NCBI RefSeq assembly: GCF_964222135.1
Contig: NZ_CAXQBR010000026.1
Location: 43,092-107,091, forward strand
Direction of reading: 5' to 3'
DNA from: Euzebya sp.
Lineage (GTDB): Bacteria > Actinomycetota > Nitriliruptoria > Euzebyales > Euzebyaceae
Length of the DNA: 64,000 nt
The first letter of the stretch is position 1. Each line of letters begins with the position of its first letter. Position numbers and translations under genes: made by a program. The notes beneath the pieces are model-generated. The model saw nothing but the letters and a program-made list of their open reading frames with translations. It did not search any database and was not told the origin of the DNA. Shown here piece after piece: positions 16,708 to 25,164 of the stretch.

Positions 16708-18930
16708 TCAGCTGCGGGCCGTGGTGGTGGACGTGACGATGTTGGAGGGGTCGGACTCCTGTGGACCCAGGGTCTGGGTGGCGTACAGGTGGTACTCCGT
16801 CTCCGGGGTCAGGCCGTCGAGGACGACCTGCATCCCCTCGGTCTCGGGGTCGGTGTCGGCGGCGTCGCCGAGCAGGACCTCGTCGCTCTCCGGGTCGGCG
16901 GCCGGGTCCTCACCCTCCGCCGGCTCCGCGGCCTGGTAGATCGTCACGACCGCCTCGGGGTCGAGGTCGGTGAGGGTGAGGGTGATCGACGTGTCGGTCA
17001 CGGACTCCTCGGCTGCCGTCGGGGCGGTCGGGGTGGCGTCCTCGATGCAGAGGGTGTCGGTGCCCTCGGGGTCGGCGGCCGACGAGCCGTCGATCTGGTC
17101 GCCGACGGTCAGGACGGCCAGGAGCTCCTCGACGGTGATGTCTTCGGAGCCGTCACAGGCGCCCAGCGGACCGGGCGAGGGGGTGTTGAGCGGCGCGTCG
17201 GCCTCGTCGACGACCTGGATCGCGTCGTCGTCGTCGGGGGTGTAGGTGGCGTCCGCGGTGGCGAAGACGCCGGTCTCGTAGTCGACGTACAGGATGTCGG
17301 CGTCCTGCAGGCCGACCGTGCCGTCAGCCGCCGGGGGGAGGACGCGGGTCGGGCCGCCGACGCCGTACAGCTCCTCCTCGATCGGGGTGCCGTCCTCGTC
17401 GAGGTCCAGCGCGCCGTCCTCGTCGGCGTCGACGAACACGACCTCGACGACCTCGTCGAAGGTGTCGCCGCCGACGGTGAAGGTGAGGGTGCCGTCCTCG
17501 GCGGGCTCGGCGGTCTGCACGTCGTCGGCCGTGGCGACGTCCTCGCCGTTGACCTGCGGGATCGTCGCGTCGGTGTCGCCGAGGCCGGCAGCGGTGCCGT
17601 CCTCGCTGGCGGTGAAGGTGGCGTCCGCGCCGGCCTCGGACACCTGGACGTTCTCGGCCGGGACCAGCGCGATCGTGTAGGTGGTGCCGGCCTCCAGCTC
17701 GGTGGCGGTGAACTCGCGGGTCTCCTCACCCTGTGCCTCGCCCGGCTCGGCGGGGGTGACGGTGAGGTCCTGGCCATCGGTGGCGGGGCCGTCGGTCTCG
17801 GTGACGACGGTCAGCTCGAGGATCTCCGCGGCCTCCTCGCACTGGCCGTCGGGGGCGGTCGGGCCGCAGATCAGGCTGTAGGCGGTCGTGTCGGCCTGGG
17901 CGAAGCCGGGTGCGTCCACGTCGGGCAGGGGGGACTCGTCGCCGGCCAGGAACTCCGCGGTCGGCGCGGGCAGGGCGTCGGTGGCGGAGTTGGCCAGGAC
18001 GACCGGAGCGCCGTTCGCGCCAGCCAGGGCGGCCGCGGAGAACCCGTCGGCCCAGGCGTCGGCGCTCTGGCCGTCGACCAGGATGCTCAGCCCGGCGTCG
18101 TCGTGGGTGGCGTAGCCGCGCTCGGCGGCGATGGCGACCGCGGTGTCGAAGCGGGTGTCCCCCTCGACGCGGGTGACCTCGCCGGCCAGATCGTCGGCCT
18201 CGGCCTCGACCTCGGCGCTGACCGCGTCGGTGCCGCCGACGACGTACACCTGGGCGTAGGAGGCAGCCTCCATGTGGGCGGCGGTCGAGGCGGTCAGGAC
18301 GTCGGTCTGGGTGAACAGGACGGCCCAGCCGTTCTCCGCGGCCCACGCGGCGGCGGCGATGGTGTCGGCGAAGGCCTGGGTGGCGTCGCCGCCCTCGGTG
18401 CCGAACCCGCGGACGAGGAGGGCGGTGTCGGCGTCGACGGTCTCGGCGACCGCGACGGCGGTCTCGGTGCGGGTCTCGCCCTCGAACCGGTTGACGGTGT
18501 AGCCAGCGGCCTCGAGCTCGTCGACCACGGACTGCTCGATGGCGTTCTCGCCGCCGAGGACGTGGACGGTGGTAGGCGCGAGCCGGCTCAGCTCGGCGGC
18601 GACCCGCTCGTCGAGGGCGTCGCCGGGGGTCAGCAGGAGCGGTCGGCCGGTGGTGCCGTCGGTGCCGTCGCCGGCCTGCAGGCCGCCGGAGGCGAGGTTG
18701 TCGGCGAACAGGTCCTCGCGGCCGAGGAGGACCTCGTCGGCGCCGTCGGGGAAGGCCAGCTCGGACCAGTCGATGGCGATGGCGACGTTGTCCTCGGCGT
18801 CGAGGGCGAGCGCCTGGTCACCGCCCTGGGCGGAGGCGGGTGGGGCGGCGGCGACGAGCAGCGCGGCGATCAGCGCCACGACGGCGGTGAGCGCGAGCGA
18901 CGTCAGTCGCCTGGTGGGCGTGGTGGACAT
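16708..18930 (-). CDS. Acidic S-layer-like protein with CWB2 repeats
   Basis: A 740-residue, very acidic secreted protein. ATG 18930 has AGGAGG four to six bases upstream and opens a signal peptide ending in APPASA. Three CWB2 units (about residues 40-350) include ADNLASGGLQ, VHVLGGENAIEQS, VYVVGGTDAVSAE and ADAWADGFSAAAL. The rest is Asp/Glu/Thr-rich and contains a DxDxDG-type calcium motif (DADEDGALDLDEDG) and fibronectin-like strands at the end (LDGLTPETEYHLYATQT). The architecture matches the 30838 gene, so the two are paralogues. Likely it forms or decorates a calcium-dependent surface layer. The 100 bp upstream, up to the vapC stop, should contain its promoter. Confidence 0.85.
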   Translation of the reverse strand: MSTTPTRRLTSLALTAVVALIAALLVAAAPPASAQGGDQALALDAEDNVAIAIDWSELAFPDGADEVLLGREDLFADNLASGGLQAGDGTDGTTGRPLLLTPGDALDERVAAELSRLAPTTVHVLGGENAIEQSVVDELEAAGYTVNRFEGETRTETAVAVAETVDADTALLVRGFGTEGGDATQAFADTIAAAAWAAENGWAVLFTQTDVLTASTAAHMEAASYAQVYVVGGTDAVSAEVEAEADDLAGEVTRVEGDTRFDTAVAIAAERGYATHDDAGLSILVDGQSADAWADGFSAAALAGANGAPVVLANSATDALPAPTAEFLAGDESPLPDVDAPGFAQADTTAYSLICGPTAPDGQCEEAAEILELTVVTETDGPATDGQDLTVTPAEPGEAQGEETREFTATELEAGTTYTIALVPAENVQVSEAGADATFTASEDGTAAGLGDTDATIPQVNGEDVATADDVQTAEPAEDGTLTFTVGGDTFDEVVEVVFVDADEDGALDLDEDGTPIEEELYGVGGPTRVLPPAADGTVGLQDADILYVDYETGVFATADATYTPDDDDAIQVVDEADAPLNTPSPGPLGACDGSEDITVEELLAVLTVGDQIDGSSAADPEGTDTLCIEDATPTAPTAAEESVTDTSITLTLTDLDPEAVVTIYQAAEPAEGEDPAADPESDEVLLGDAADTDPETEGMQVVLDGLTPETEYHLYATQTLGPQESDPSNIVTSTTTARS

Positions 18931-19030
18931 GCATCCTCCTGTGGTGGGGTGTGCGGGTTCCTCGCGGGTCTCAACGAGGAGACGTCCGCCAGCGCACGGT
19001 CCCGCGTTGGACGGCCGGACAGGGTGGGCG

Positions 19031-19456
19031 TCAGCGGGGAGACCACAGGGGGACGTCCAGCTTGCGGTAGGTCCCCGTCGCGCGGTGGTCCCTGGTGACC
19101 AGCGGAAGCCGGTGGTGCAGCGCCGTCGCACCGACGAGTGCGTCGTACACCGCCCCGCCGGCGATCCCCAGGTGCGCCAGTCGTTCGCGGAGGGCGGCGG
19201 TGGCCCCCTCGTCGAGAAAGCGCGTGGCCGGGAAGTTCGCCGTGAGCAGCCGCTGGGTCGCCGACGGGCTGCGGCGCAACGGCGCGGGCAGCCTGGTCAG
19301 CACCGAGTAGGTCTCGAACGCCGCATGTCCGGCGAGACCGAGGGTTCGTCCGCGGAGACCGTCGCGAACCTCCGCGTGGTCCTCGTGATCGCTGACCACG
19401 AGGGGCACCGCCACGCTGGTGTCGACGAGCAGCGCGGCGTCAGCGGCGGTCGGCAT
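19031..19456 (-). CDS. vapC: PIN-domain toxin (VapC family)
   Basis: A 141-residue PIN protein: LLVDTSVAVPLVVSDHEDH carries the first aspartate, HAAFETYSVLTRLP the central glutamate, and VYDALVGATALHHRLPLVTRDHRATGTY the remaining acidic residues. ATG 19456 is preferred because it opens with the PIN strand after a short lead. It overlaps the AbrB-like antitoxin gene by 17 bp. An RNase toxin is expected. Confidence 0.85.
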   Translation of the reverse strand: MPTAADAALLVDTSVAVPLVVSDHEDHAEVRDGLRGRTLGLAGHAAFETYSVLTRLPAPLRRSPSATQRLLTANFPATRFLDEGATAALRERLAHLGIAGGAVYDALVGATALHHRLPLVTRDHRATGTYRKLDVPLWSPR

Positions 19457-19673
19457 CCCGCAGGGCCCGCACCACGTCGGCATCGATCCCGGTTCCCGTG
19501 GGCGGGATGACCAGGCGGCCCTCGACCTCCACCAGCTCGTCAGAGGTCACAGGCTCGACGCGCAGGGCGGTCCCGTCCGCGGTCAGCTCGACCTCTCCCG
19601 GCCGGAGACCCAGCCGATCGCGCAGGGGCTTCGGGATGACCAACCGGCCTGCCTTGTCGATGGTTGCACGCAT
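19440..19673 (-). CDS. AbrB/MazE-like swapped-hairpin antitoxin
   Basis: A 77-residue SpoVT-AbrB DNA-binding antitoxin: MRATIDKAGRLVIPKPLRDR followed by LGLRPGEVELTADG is the swapped-hairpin fold seen in antitoxins paired with PIN toxins. The C-terminus (DADVVRALRDADRR) would bind VapC. It starts next to the truncated DUF4143 ATPase, which is transcribed the other way. The module may have entered there and removed the 5' end of that gene. Confidence 0.85.
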   Translation of the reverse strand: MRATIDKAGRLVIPKPLRDRLGLRPGEVELTADGTALRVEPVTSDELVEVEGRLVIPPTGTGIDADVVRALRDADRR

Positions 19674-19700
19674 GGCATCGACGCTACCACCCGCGAACCA

Positions 19701-20900
19701 GGTGCGAAGGGCGTGGGGAAGACGGCGACGTGCCTGGAGCGCGCTCGGACGACCGTGTTGCTCGACGATCCGGACCGCCGCGCCATCGTCGCCGCGGACC
19801 CGGCCCGGGTCCTCGAGTCCCTCGCTCCGGTTCTGTTGGACGAGTGGCAGCACCTCCCCCGGTTGTGGGACGACGTCCGTCGACGCGTCGACGGTGGTGC
19901 CGAACCGGGGTCGTACCTGCTGACCGGTAGCGCCTCCCCGGACCGCGGCGGCGGGCGCCACTCGGGTGCAGGCCGGATCGTCAGCGTCCGGATGCGTCCC
20001 CTGAGCCTCGCCGAACGCGGTCTGGCCGTGCCATCGGTGAGCCTCGAGGTGCTGGCGAGTGGGGGGCGCTCCGCGGTGGGCGGCGAGTGCGACGTCGACC
20101 TGGAGCGGTACGTCGATGAGATCCTCGCCAGCGGTCTTCCGGGCATCCGGCCTCACGCCGGACGAGCTCGCCAGGCGCTCCTCGACGGCTACCTCGACCG
20201 GATCGTCGAGCGCGACTTCCCGCAGGCCGGCCACGACCTGCGCAACCCCGCGGCCCTCCGCCGCTGGCTGACCGCGTACGCCGGCGCCACCGGCACCCAG
20301 GCCGCCTACGAGACCATCCGGGACGCGGCGTCCTCGGGGCAGGGGAACCCGCCGGCGCGGACGACGGTCCAGCCCTACATGGATGTGCTCGAACGCCTGT
20401 GGATCCTCGATCCCGTGCCTGCGTGGATGCCCACACGCTCACGGCTGACCCGGTTGACCCAGCCCCCGACGCACCACCTGGCTGATCCCGCCCTGGCGGC
20501 GCGGCTCCTCGGCGTCGGGGCGGGGCAGCTGCTGGACGGCCGGTCCGGCGCCATGTCGATGCCGCGCGACGGGACGCTGCTCGGGGCGCTCTTCGAGTCC
20601 CTGGTCGCCCAGTCCATCCGCGTCTACGCCCAGGCCGCGGGGGCACGGGTCGGTCACCTCCGCACCAAGGGTGGTGCGCGGGAGGTCGACCTACTCGTCA
20701 TCCGCGACGACGACCGAGTCGTGGCGATCGAGGTCAAGCTGTCACAGACGGTGGACGACCACGACGTCCGACACCTCCGCTGGCTCGCCGATCAGCTCGG
20801 CGACGGACTCCTGGACGCGCTCGTCGTCACCACCGGTCACGAGGCCTACCGTCGGCCGGACGGGATCGCGGTGGTGCCTGCGGCGCTGCTCGGCACGTGA
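19701..20900 (+). pseudogene. DUF4143/AAA ATPase, 5'-truncated
   Basis: Sequence from GAKGVGKTA (a perfect Walker A) through LLDEWQHLP (Walker B) and SYLLTGSASPD to the C-terminal DUF4143 part (EVDLLVIRDDDRVVAIEVK, a PD-(D/E)XK-like core) is intact over some 400 codons. Homologues begin about 20-25 residues earlier with a segment ending VLIEG. Here that segment is missing and no ATG, GTG or TTG lies in frame close by; the first in-frame GTG is inside the Walker motif. The reading frame upstream is only the antisense of the AbrB antitoxin. I call it a 5'-truncated pseudogene. Translation from a far upstream in-frame codon cannot be excluded. Confidence 0.7.
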
Positions 20901-20912
20901 GGCGAACCGGGG

Positions 20913-21464
20913 TCAGGGTTGGGTGGCCTGCAGCAGCGCGAACATGAACCCGCACAGCACGACGACCATCCCGAAGAGCGAGATGATGACCGCCCGCGTC
21001 TGACCGGTGATGGCCGCGTTCAGCTCACCGCGCAGCTCTGCCCGGAGCTCGTGGCCGACCGACGTGAGCGCACCTTCGATCCTGATGACGCGCTCCAGCA
21101 GCTGCAGGAGGAGGGACTCCTGTGCGGCGAAGCGCTCGTTGACCTCGGCGCGGAACGCGGCGTGCTCGTCCTTGGTGTGGAACACCGTGTGGAGGTTCGC
21201 CAAGTCCGCCTTGGTCGCGAAGCGCTCCAGGTCGTCCTTGGTGGCGAAGCGCTCGAGGTCCGCCTTGGTCGCGAAGCGCTGCAGATCGTCCTTGGTGGCG
21301 AAGCGCTGCAGCTCGGTCCGGAGGTCCGCGATGTCCTGCTTCGTCGCGACCTCGTCCGCGCCCCCTCGGGGCAGGTGGGCCATCATTATCCGGGCTGCCT
21401 CGGTCCCGAGCACGCGGTCGAGGTGATCGCCCAGGACTGCGCGCTCGTCGTCGGTCACCGCCAT
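20913..21464 (-). CDS. Coiled-coil protein with C-terminal membrane anchor
   Basis: A 183-residue protein. ATG 21464 has GGAGG six bases upstream. Residues about 45-95 are a run of four 9-residue repeats (RFATKDDLQ, RFATKADLE, and so on), encoded by 27-bp DNA repeats at roughly 21205-21318. Then comes a helical stretch (AAQESLLLQLLERVIRIEG) and a C-terminal membrane helix (AVIISLFGMVVVLCGFMFAL). The shape recalls DUF1640-like membrane coiled coils. A first part, ERAVLGDHLDRVLGTEAARIM, is amphipathic. Function is unknown. Confidence 0.7.
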   Translation of the reverse strand: MAVTDDERAVLGDHLDRVLGTEAARIMMAHLPRGGADEVATKQDIADLRTELQRFATKDDLQRFATKADLERFATKDDLERFATKADLANLHTVFHTKDEHAAFRAEVNERFAAQESLLLQLLERVIRIEGALTSVGHELRAELRGELNAAITGQTRAVIISLFGMVVVLCGFMFALLQATQP

Positions 21465-21767
21465 GGTCCACCTCCTTCCCGCAGGCGTCAACGTCCAGCG
21501 CAGCGTACGGTGTCACCCGCCCCGGCCGTCTGGCTTGTCCACAGCGGGAGCGCCGGGGCGGCGCCATCCGGTCCCGACCACCGGCTCGCTCAGGGATCGA
21601 CCCAGTCCACCGACCCCGCGCGCTCGGCGTGGATCCCCGGTCCGCGGGCCGTCCTCGTCGACATCGTTGCAGTCGAAGGTCGCGGGGTCGACGCCGTCGG
21701 GTGGGACGATCAGCAGCACGGCGAAACGTTGGTTGTGGACCGCAGGTTCCAGCAGCAGGATGCGAGC
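21465..21767. other. Intergenic, no gene recognised
   Basis: 303 bp between the coiled-coil gene and the VapB antitoxin gene. Reading frames on both strands are open because of GC content, but none has a ribosome site or a recognisable family. It should contain the divergent promoters of both neighbours. Confidence 0.5.
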
Positions 21768-22001
21768 ATGCCTTCCGTGACCATCAGGGACGTTCCCGAG
21801 GCGACGCGGAACGAACTCGCCGCACGTGCCGCCCGGACCGGCCGGTCACTCCAGGAGTACCTGCTGGCCCAGCTCGTCGAGCTCGCCCGCCGTCCCGACC
21901 CGGAGGCCGTCCTCAACAGGCTGCGGGCGCGCAAGGCCCACGCGGGCAGCCGGTTGGACGCCGAGACCATCATCGGACATCGGGACGCCGAGCGCCGATG
22001 A
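21768..22001 (+). CDS. FitA/VapB-like antitoxin, orphan
   Basis: A 77-residue ribbon-helix-helix antitoxin: MPSVTIRDVPEATRNELAAR followed by AARTGRSLQEYLLAQLVEL, the pattern of FitA-type VapB. The C-terminal ARKAHAGSRLDAETIIGHRD is the toxin-binding tail. The stop overlaps an ATG at 21998 (ATGA), as it would with a toxin gene, but the toxin there is broken after about 80 bases. So this antitoxin seems to have lost its partner. Confidence 0.8.
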   Translation: MPSVTIRDVPEATRNELAARAARTGRSLQEYLLAQLVELARRPDPEAVLNRLRARKAHAGSRLDAETIIGHRDAERR

Positions 22002-22080
22002 CCGTCGTCGGCGACGCGCCGGTCGTCGTCGCGACCTCGTCGACTCGGGCGTTGACGGGACGTGGGCGGAGGACCTCTGA
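21998..22080 (+). pseudogene. VapC toxin remnant, frameshifted and truncated
   Basis: ATG 21998 opens MTVVGDAPVVVA, which looks like the first PIN strand (normally MTVVVDASVVV). After that the homologous continuation DLVDSGVDGTWAEDL is in another frame and ends at TGA 22078-22080. Nothing of the remaining 100 or so PIN residues follows. So the toxin is dead by a frameshift plus a deletion. Confidence 0.65.
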
Positions 22081-22129
22081 CGGATCGCCGCGGTAAGCCA
22101 CACGTGATGTCGCGCTACACTGATTCACG

Positions 22130-22369
22130 GTGACGACGAAGAACATCACGCTGTCCATGCCCGAGGAGCTGGTACGGCGCGCCAAGGTCCTGGCGGCGCA
22201 GCGGGACACGTCGGTGTCCGCGCTGGTCGCGCAGCTCCTGGAGGAGCTGGTCGGCGACGTGCCCCACTACGACCAGGCCTGGGCTGAGGAGGAGTCCCTG
22301 ATGGCGGACGGCATCGGACTGCGGGTGGGTGACATCACCTGGACCCGCGATGATCTCCACATCCGATGA
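22130..22369 (+). CDS. vapB: Antitoxin of a VapBC pair
   Basis: A 79-residue protein: NITLSMPEELVRRAKVLAAQ then DTSVSALVAQLLEELVG, a ribbon-helix-helix DNA-binding fold, and an acidic tail (MADGIGLRVGDITWTRDDLH) that should contact the PIN toxin. GTG 22130 is the start; CGTGA and TCACG half-sites lie just upstream (from about 22104 to 22128) and may be its operator. The ATGA overlap with the toxin gene downstream indicates coupled translation. Confidence 0.82.
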   Translation: MTTKNITLSMPEELVRRAKVLAAQRDTSVSALVAQLLEELVGDVPHYDQAWAEEESLMADGIGLRVGDITWTRDDLHIR

Positions 22370-22782
22370 CGTCGGAGTTCGTCGACACGAACGTGCTCCT
22401 GTACGCCTACGACATCGACGCCGGTCACCGCCACCACCGCGCGCGGGCACTCGTGGGGGAGCTCGGACGTACCCGACGTGGTGCGCTGTCCGTGCAGGTG
22501 CTCCAGGAGTTCTACGTCAACGCCGTGCGGAAGATCGCCGTGCCGCTCCCGCCGGATCGTGCCCGAGGACGGCTGCGGGTCCTCAGCAGGTGGCGCACGC
22601 ACTCCCCCCTCCCACACGACGTGGTCGCCGCGACCGAGCTGTCCGAGCAGCACCAGATCTCGTTCTGGGACGCCATGATCCTCCGCAGCGCCAGCGAGCT
22701 CGACTGCGCGATCCTCTGGTCCGAGGATCTGAACGCCGGCCAGCGGATCGCCGACGTCGAGATCCGCTCCCCCTTCGACTGA
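22366..22782 (+). CDS. vapC: PIN-domain toxin (VapC family)
   Basis: A 138-residue PIN ribonuclease. EFVDTNVLLYAYDIDAGHRH holds the first aspartate, LSVQVLQEFYVNAVRK the conserved glutamate, and QISFWDAMILRSASELDC the later aspartate, with LWSEDLNAGQ at the end. The motif set is complete, so an active endoribonuclease is expected. It is closely related in pattern to the 54708 toxin (SLWDAMILRAAVTGGCD, YTEDLADG). Overlaps its antitoxin gene by 4 bases. Confidence 0.88.
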   Translation: MTSEFVDTNVLLYAYDIDAGHRHHRARALVGELGRTRRGALSVQVLQEFYVNAVRKIAVPLPPDRARGRLRVLSRWRTHSPLPHDVVAATELSEQHQISFWDAMILRSASELDCAILWSEDLNAGQRIADVEIRSPFD

Positions 22783-22824
22783 CCTCGAGGATCATTGGAG
22801 ACGCGCCGGCCTCCGACGACCAGC

Positions 22825-23409
22825 TCAGCCAGCCACGGACAGCACGTCGGCGACGTCGATGACCAGGCCGGGGACCGCGGTCGCGGCCAGCTCGCCGGCG
22901 GTGTGGCGGACGACGGATCCCCACCCGTCCGGTGAGGGATCGCGGTGGACGTGGACGCAGCGGCGGTCCAGGTCCACGACCCAGTACTCGCCGAACCCGG
23001 CCGCGCCGTAGCGGCGGGCCTTCTCCCCGAGGTCGAAGCGGCCGGAGGTGACGGCGACCTCGACGATGAGCACAGCCGCGTCGGGGTGGCGGTCGGTGAA
23101 CCGGCCGGCGGGGACGATGGTGAAGTCCGGCTCGGGGAGGGTGATGTCATCGACGTCGAGGGGCACCTGCACCCCGACTTCGAAGGCGTCACCGGCCGCG
23201 AGGACGAGCACCCGGTTCATCCGCCGTAGGACGGTGTTGTGCAACGGACCCTGCGGGCTCATCTCGACCAGCACCCCTCCGACCAGCTCGACGTGGGTGC
23301 CCTCGAACAGCCCGAGGTCGACGAGCCGTTGGAACTCCACCGACCGGAGGGGTCGGAAGGCCTCGGGCAGCTCGCGGACGGGCGGGGCGGGCGTGGTCAC
23401 CGTGATCAT
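22825..23409 (-). CDS. Uma2/DUF820-family putative restriction endonuclease
   Basis: A 194-residue PD-(D/E)XK-like protein. VEFQRLVDLGLFEGTHVELV, SPQGPLHNTVL, LPEPDFTIV (with the catalytic aspartate), VLIVEVAVTSGRFDLGEKARRY (with the E and K) and YWVVDLDRRCVHVH are the landmarks of the Uma2 family. These are single-gene proteins common in actinobacteria and cyanobacteria whose biology is unclear. Nuclease action is inferred from the fold. ATG 23409 is preferred; a GTG at 23415 is possible. A second member is at 53857. Confidence 0.85.
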   Translation of the reverse strand: MITVTTPAPPVRELPEAFRPLRSVEFQRLVDLGLFEGTHVELVGGVLVEMSPQGPLHNTVLRRMNRVLVLAAGDAFEVGVQVPLDVDDITLPEPDFTIVPAGRFTDRHPDAAVLIVEVAVTSGRFDLGEKARRYGAAGFGEYWVVDLDRRCVHVHRDPSPDGWGSVVRHTAGELAATAVPGLVIDVADVLSVAG

Positions 23410-23521
23410 CTCCACCGGAGGGTGCCGGATCGGTCGACGGTCAGACCGACCGATCGATCGGCGCTGTGGACAAGCCTACGTCCGCGACGAGGTTCGGGGA
23501 CTGGTGGTGTAGCGTTGGTGT

Positions 23522-23725
23522 ATGACACGCACAAACATCGACCTCGACGACCGGGCTGTCCAGCTGGTGATGCAACGCTTCCGGCTCGGCAGCAAGCGCG
23601 AAGCTGTGAACCTGGCACTGAGGCGACTGGCCGCCGAGCCGCTCGACCTCGACGACGCCCGAGCCCTGATGGGGTCGGGGTGGGACGGTGACCTCTCTGA
23701 GATGCGGGCCGGCCGGACTGCATGA
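23522..23725 (+). CDS. vapB: VapB-family antitoxin
   Basis: A 67-residue antitoxin of the DUF2191 type: MTRTNIDLDDRAVQLVMQRF then GSKREAVNLALRRLA, ending in MGSGWDGDLSEMRAGR, the toxin-binding tail. The ATG is within an inverted repeat (GTGT-ATG-ACAC), which could be an operator over the start. It overlaps its toxin by 4 bases (ATGA). Confidence 0.87.
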   Translation: MTRTNIDLDDRAVQLVMQRFRLGSKREAVNLALRRLAAEPLDLDDARALMGSGWDGDLSEMRAGRTA

Positions 23726-24117
23726 TCGTCGTCGACACCTCGGCCTGGGTCGAGTTCCTCCGCGGCACGGACTCCGCGGTGTGCAACACCGTGGACGGTC
23801 TCCTCGACGCAGAGGACCTGGCCGTCACGGACGTGATCAGCATGGAGGTCCTGGCCGGTGGGCGAGACGACCACCACGTCGCACAGCTCCGCGGGCTGCT
23901 CGCCCGTGCCGCCCAGCTGCCGACCGACGCCGCCAGCTACGACCATGCGGCGGCCTTGTACCGTCGGTGTCGTCGTCGCGGTGAGACCGTCCCCAAGCTC
24001 ATCGACTGCCTGATCGCCGCCGTGGTGATCGACGCCGATGCGTCGTTGCTGCACGCCGACGCGGACTACGACGTCCTGGCCCGCCACACACCGCTGCGGG
24101 TCCACGAGGTGCGCTGA
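23722..24117 (+). CDS. vapC: PIN-domain toxin (VapC family)
   Basis: A 131-residue toxin: MIVVDTSAWVEFLRGTDSAV with the first aspartate, ISMEVLAGGRDDHHVAQL with the glutamate, PKLIDCLIAAVVIDADASLLHADADYD with the other acidic residues. It follows its antitoxin with a 4-base overlap. The family cleaves tRNA or rRNA when free of VapB. It is a complete, probably active copy. Confidence 0.9.
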   Translation: MIVVDTSAWVEFLRGTDSAVCNTVDGLLDAEDLAVTDVISMEVLAGGRDDHHVAQLRGLLARAAQLPTDAASYDHAAALYRRCRRRGETVPKLIDCLIAAVVIDADASLLHADADYDVLARHTPLRVHEVR

Positions 24118-24203
24118 CCGCAGCTCGCGTGTCCGCGCCAGATCACCTCGCCACGACAGATCGGTGGAGGACGGCTGACCCGGTGAACCGGTCGACCGCC
24201 GGT

Positions 24204-24614
24204 TCAGAGGAACGTGTCGGGGTCCACGCGCGTCAGTCCCCCCACCGAATCGAAGTCCTGGTCGACGGTCAGGATCCGGTCGATCCCGAGCTCCCTGCAC
24301 ACCGCGACGTGGATGACATCGCGAGAGGACAACCGTGGCATCGAGGCGAAGAGATCGACCGCCCTCGCGATGACCGCATCGTCGATCGCGACCAGCGGCG
24401 CGAACATCGTGATCGTCGACTGCGCCATCGCGGTGCCGATCTGACGGTCAGCCCGCCCGAACCGGTGGAGGATCTCCTGGACGACCTCAGCAGAGGTGAC
24501 GGCGTCCTCGGCCCCATCGAGCACCGCCCGGAGTGCGGCGCGACACCCGTCCCGCTTCGGGTGATCTGCACCGCCGGCGTACATGATCACCGACGTGTCG
24601 ACGTAGAGCGTCAT
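24204..24614 (-). CDS. vapC: PIN-domain toxin (VapC family)
   Basis: A 136-residue toxin. LYVDTSVIMYAGGADHPKRD opens with the PIN aspartate, SAEVVQEILHRFGRAD has the glutamate, SSRDVIHVAVCRELGIDRILTVDQDFDSV supplies the remaining acids. Overlaps the antitoxin by 4 bases. It is transcribed opposite to the pair at 24917, the two sharing a short divergent promoter region. Confidence 0.9.
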   Translation of the reverse strand: MTLYVDTSVIMYAGGADHPKRDGCRAALRAVLDGAEDAVTSAEVVQEILHRFGRADRQIGTAMAQSTITMFAPLVAIDDAVIARAVDLFASMPRLSSRDVIHVAVCRELGIDRILTVDQDFDSVGGLTRVDPDTFL

Positions 24615-24850
24615 CCGGCCGCGCCGTCGATGATCTCCCTCTCCAGGTCCTCCCAGTCACCGACCGGCGCGTTCAGCGCCATCAAGGCGTCCAGACCCTC
24701 GCGGCGGCGGTTGGCATCGGGTTGGTTGTAGGCATCGATGGCGTCCCGGATGACCTGACCCACCGAACGCTTCGCCTCCGCAGCGAGACGCTCGACCTTG
24801 TCCCGCTGACTCCGGGTGAGGAGCACCTGCGTGCGTTCGCTGTAGGACAT
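24611..24850 (-). CDS. Ribbon-helix-helix antitoxin
   Basis: A 79-residue antitoxin. ERTQVLLTRSQRDKVERLAA and RSVGQVIRDAIDAYNQ form a CopG-type fold. The tail (LNAPVGDWEDLEREIIDG) would bind its PIN toxin. ATG 24850 is preferred over ATG 24856. TAGTATGGT just upstream could serve as a -10 box, giving a nearly leaderless message. Confidence 0.82.
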   Translation of the reverse strand: MSYSERTQVLLTRSQRDKVERLAAEAKRSVGQVIRDAIDAYNQPDANRRREGLDALMALNAPVGDWEDLEREIIDGAAG

Positions 24851-24880
24851 GCACATACCATACTATGCTCCGTGGCGTTC

Positions 24881-24895
24881 TGGTCAACTAGACCA
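24881..24895. promoter_or_regulatory. Palindrome in the divergent TA promoter region
   Basis: TGGTC-AACTA-GACCA is a perfect 5-bp inverted repeat in the 66-bp gap between two divergent toxin-antitoxin operons. Antitoxins usually bind such sites to repress both; this assignment is inference. Confidence 0.45.
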
Positions 24896-24916
24896 ACTGG
24901 TGGCACGCTGTGTCGC

Positions 24917-25162
24917 ATGGGCATCCCTGAGACCGTGAACGTCTACGAGGCGAAGACACACCTCTCGAGGTTGATCGACCGTGCACTGGCGGGCGAAGAG
25001 GTCGTCATCGGGCGTGCCGGCAAACCGCTGGTTCGGCTGGTCAAGCTGGATGTGCCCGTCCGCAGGACACCGGGGAGCGCACGCAACCAGATCTGGATGG
25101 CCGACGACTTCGACGAACCCGATGAGCGGATCATCGACGCCTTCTGGGGGGAGCAGCCCTGA
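24917..25162 (+). CDS. Phd/YefM-family antitoxin
   Basis: An 81-residue antitoxin: ETVNVYEAKTHLSRLIDRAL and EEVVIGRAGKPLVRLVKLDV are the Phd/YefM landmarks, binding operator DNA through the N-terminus. The tail (FDEPDERIIDAFWGEQ) is the toxin-binding part. ATG 24917 begins the family match. The PIN toxin starts only 2 bp after its stop. Confidence 0.9.
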   Translation: MGIPETVNVYEAKTHLSRLIDRALAGEEVVIGRAGKPLVRLVKLDVPVRRTPGSARNQIWMADDFDEPDERIIDAFWGEQP

Positions 25163-25164
25163 GG

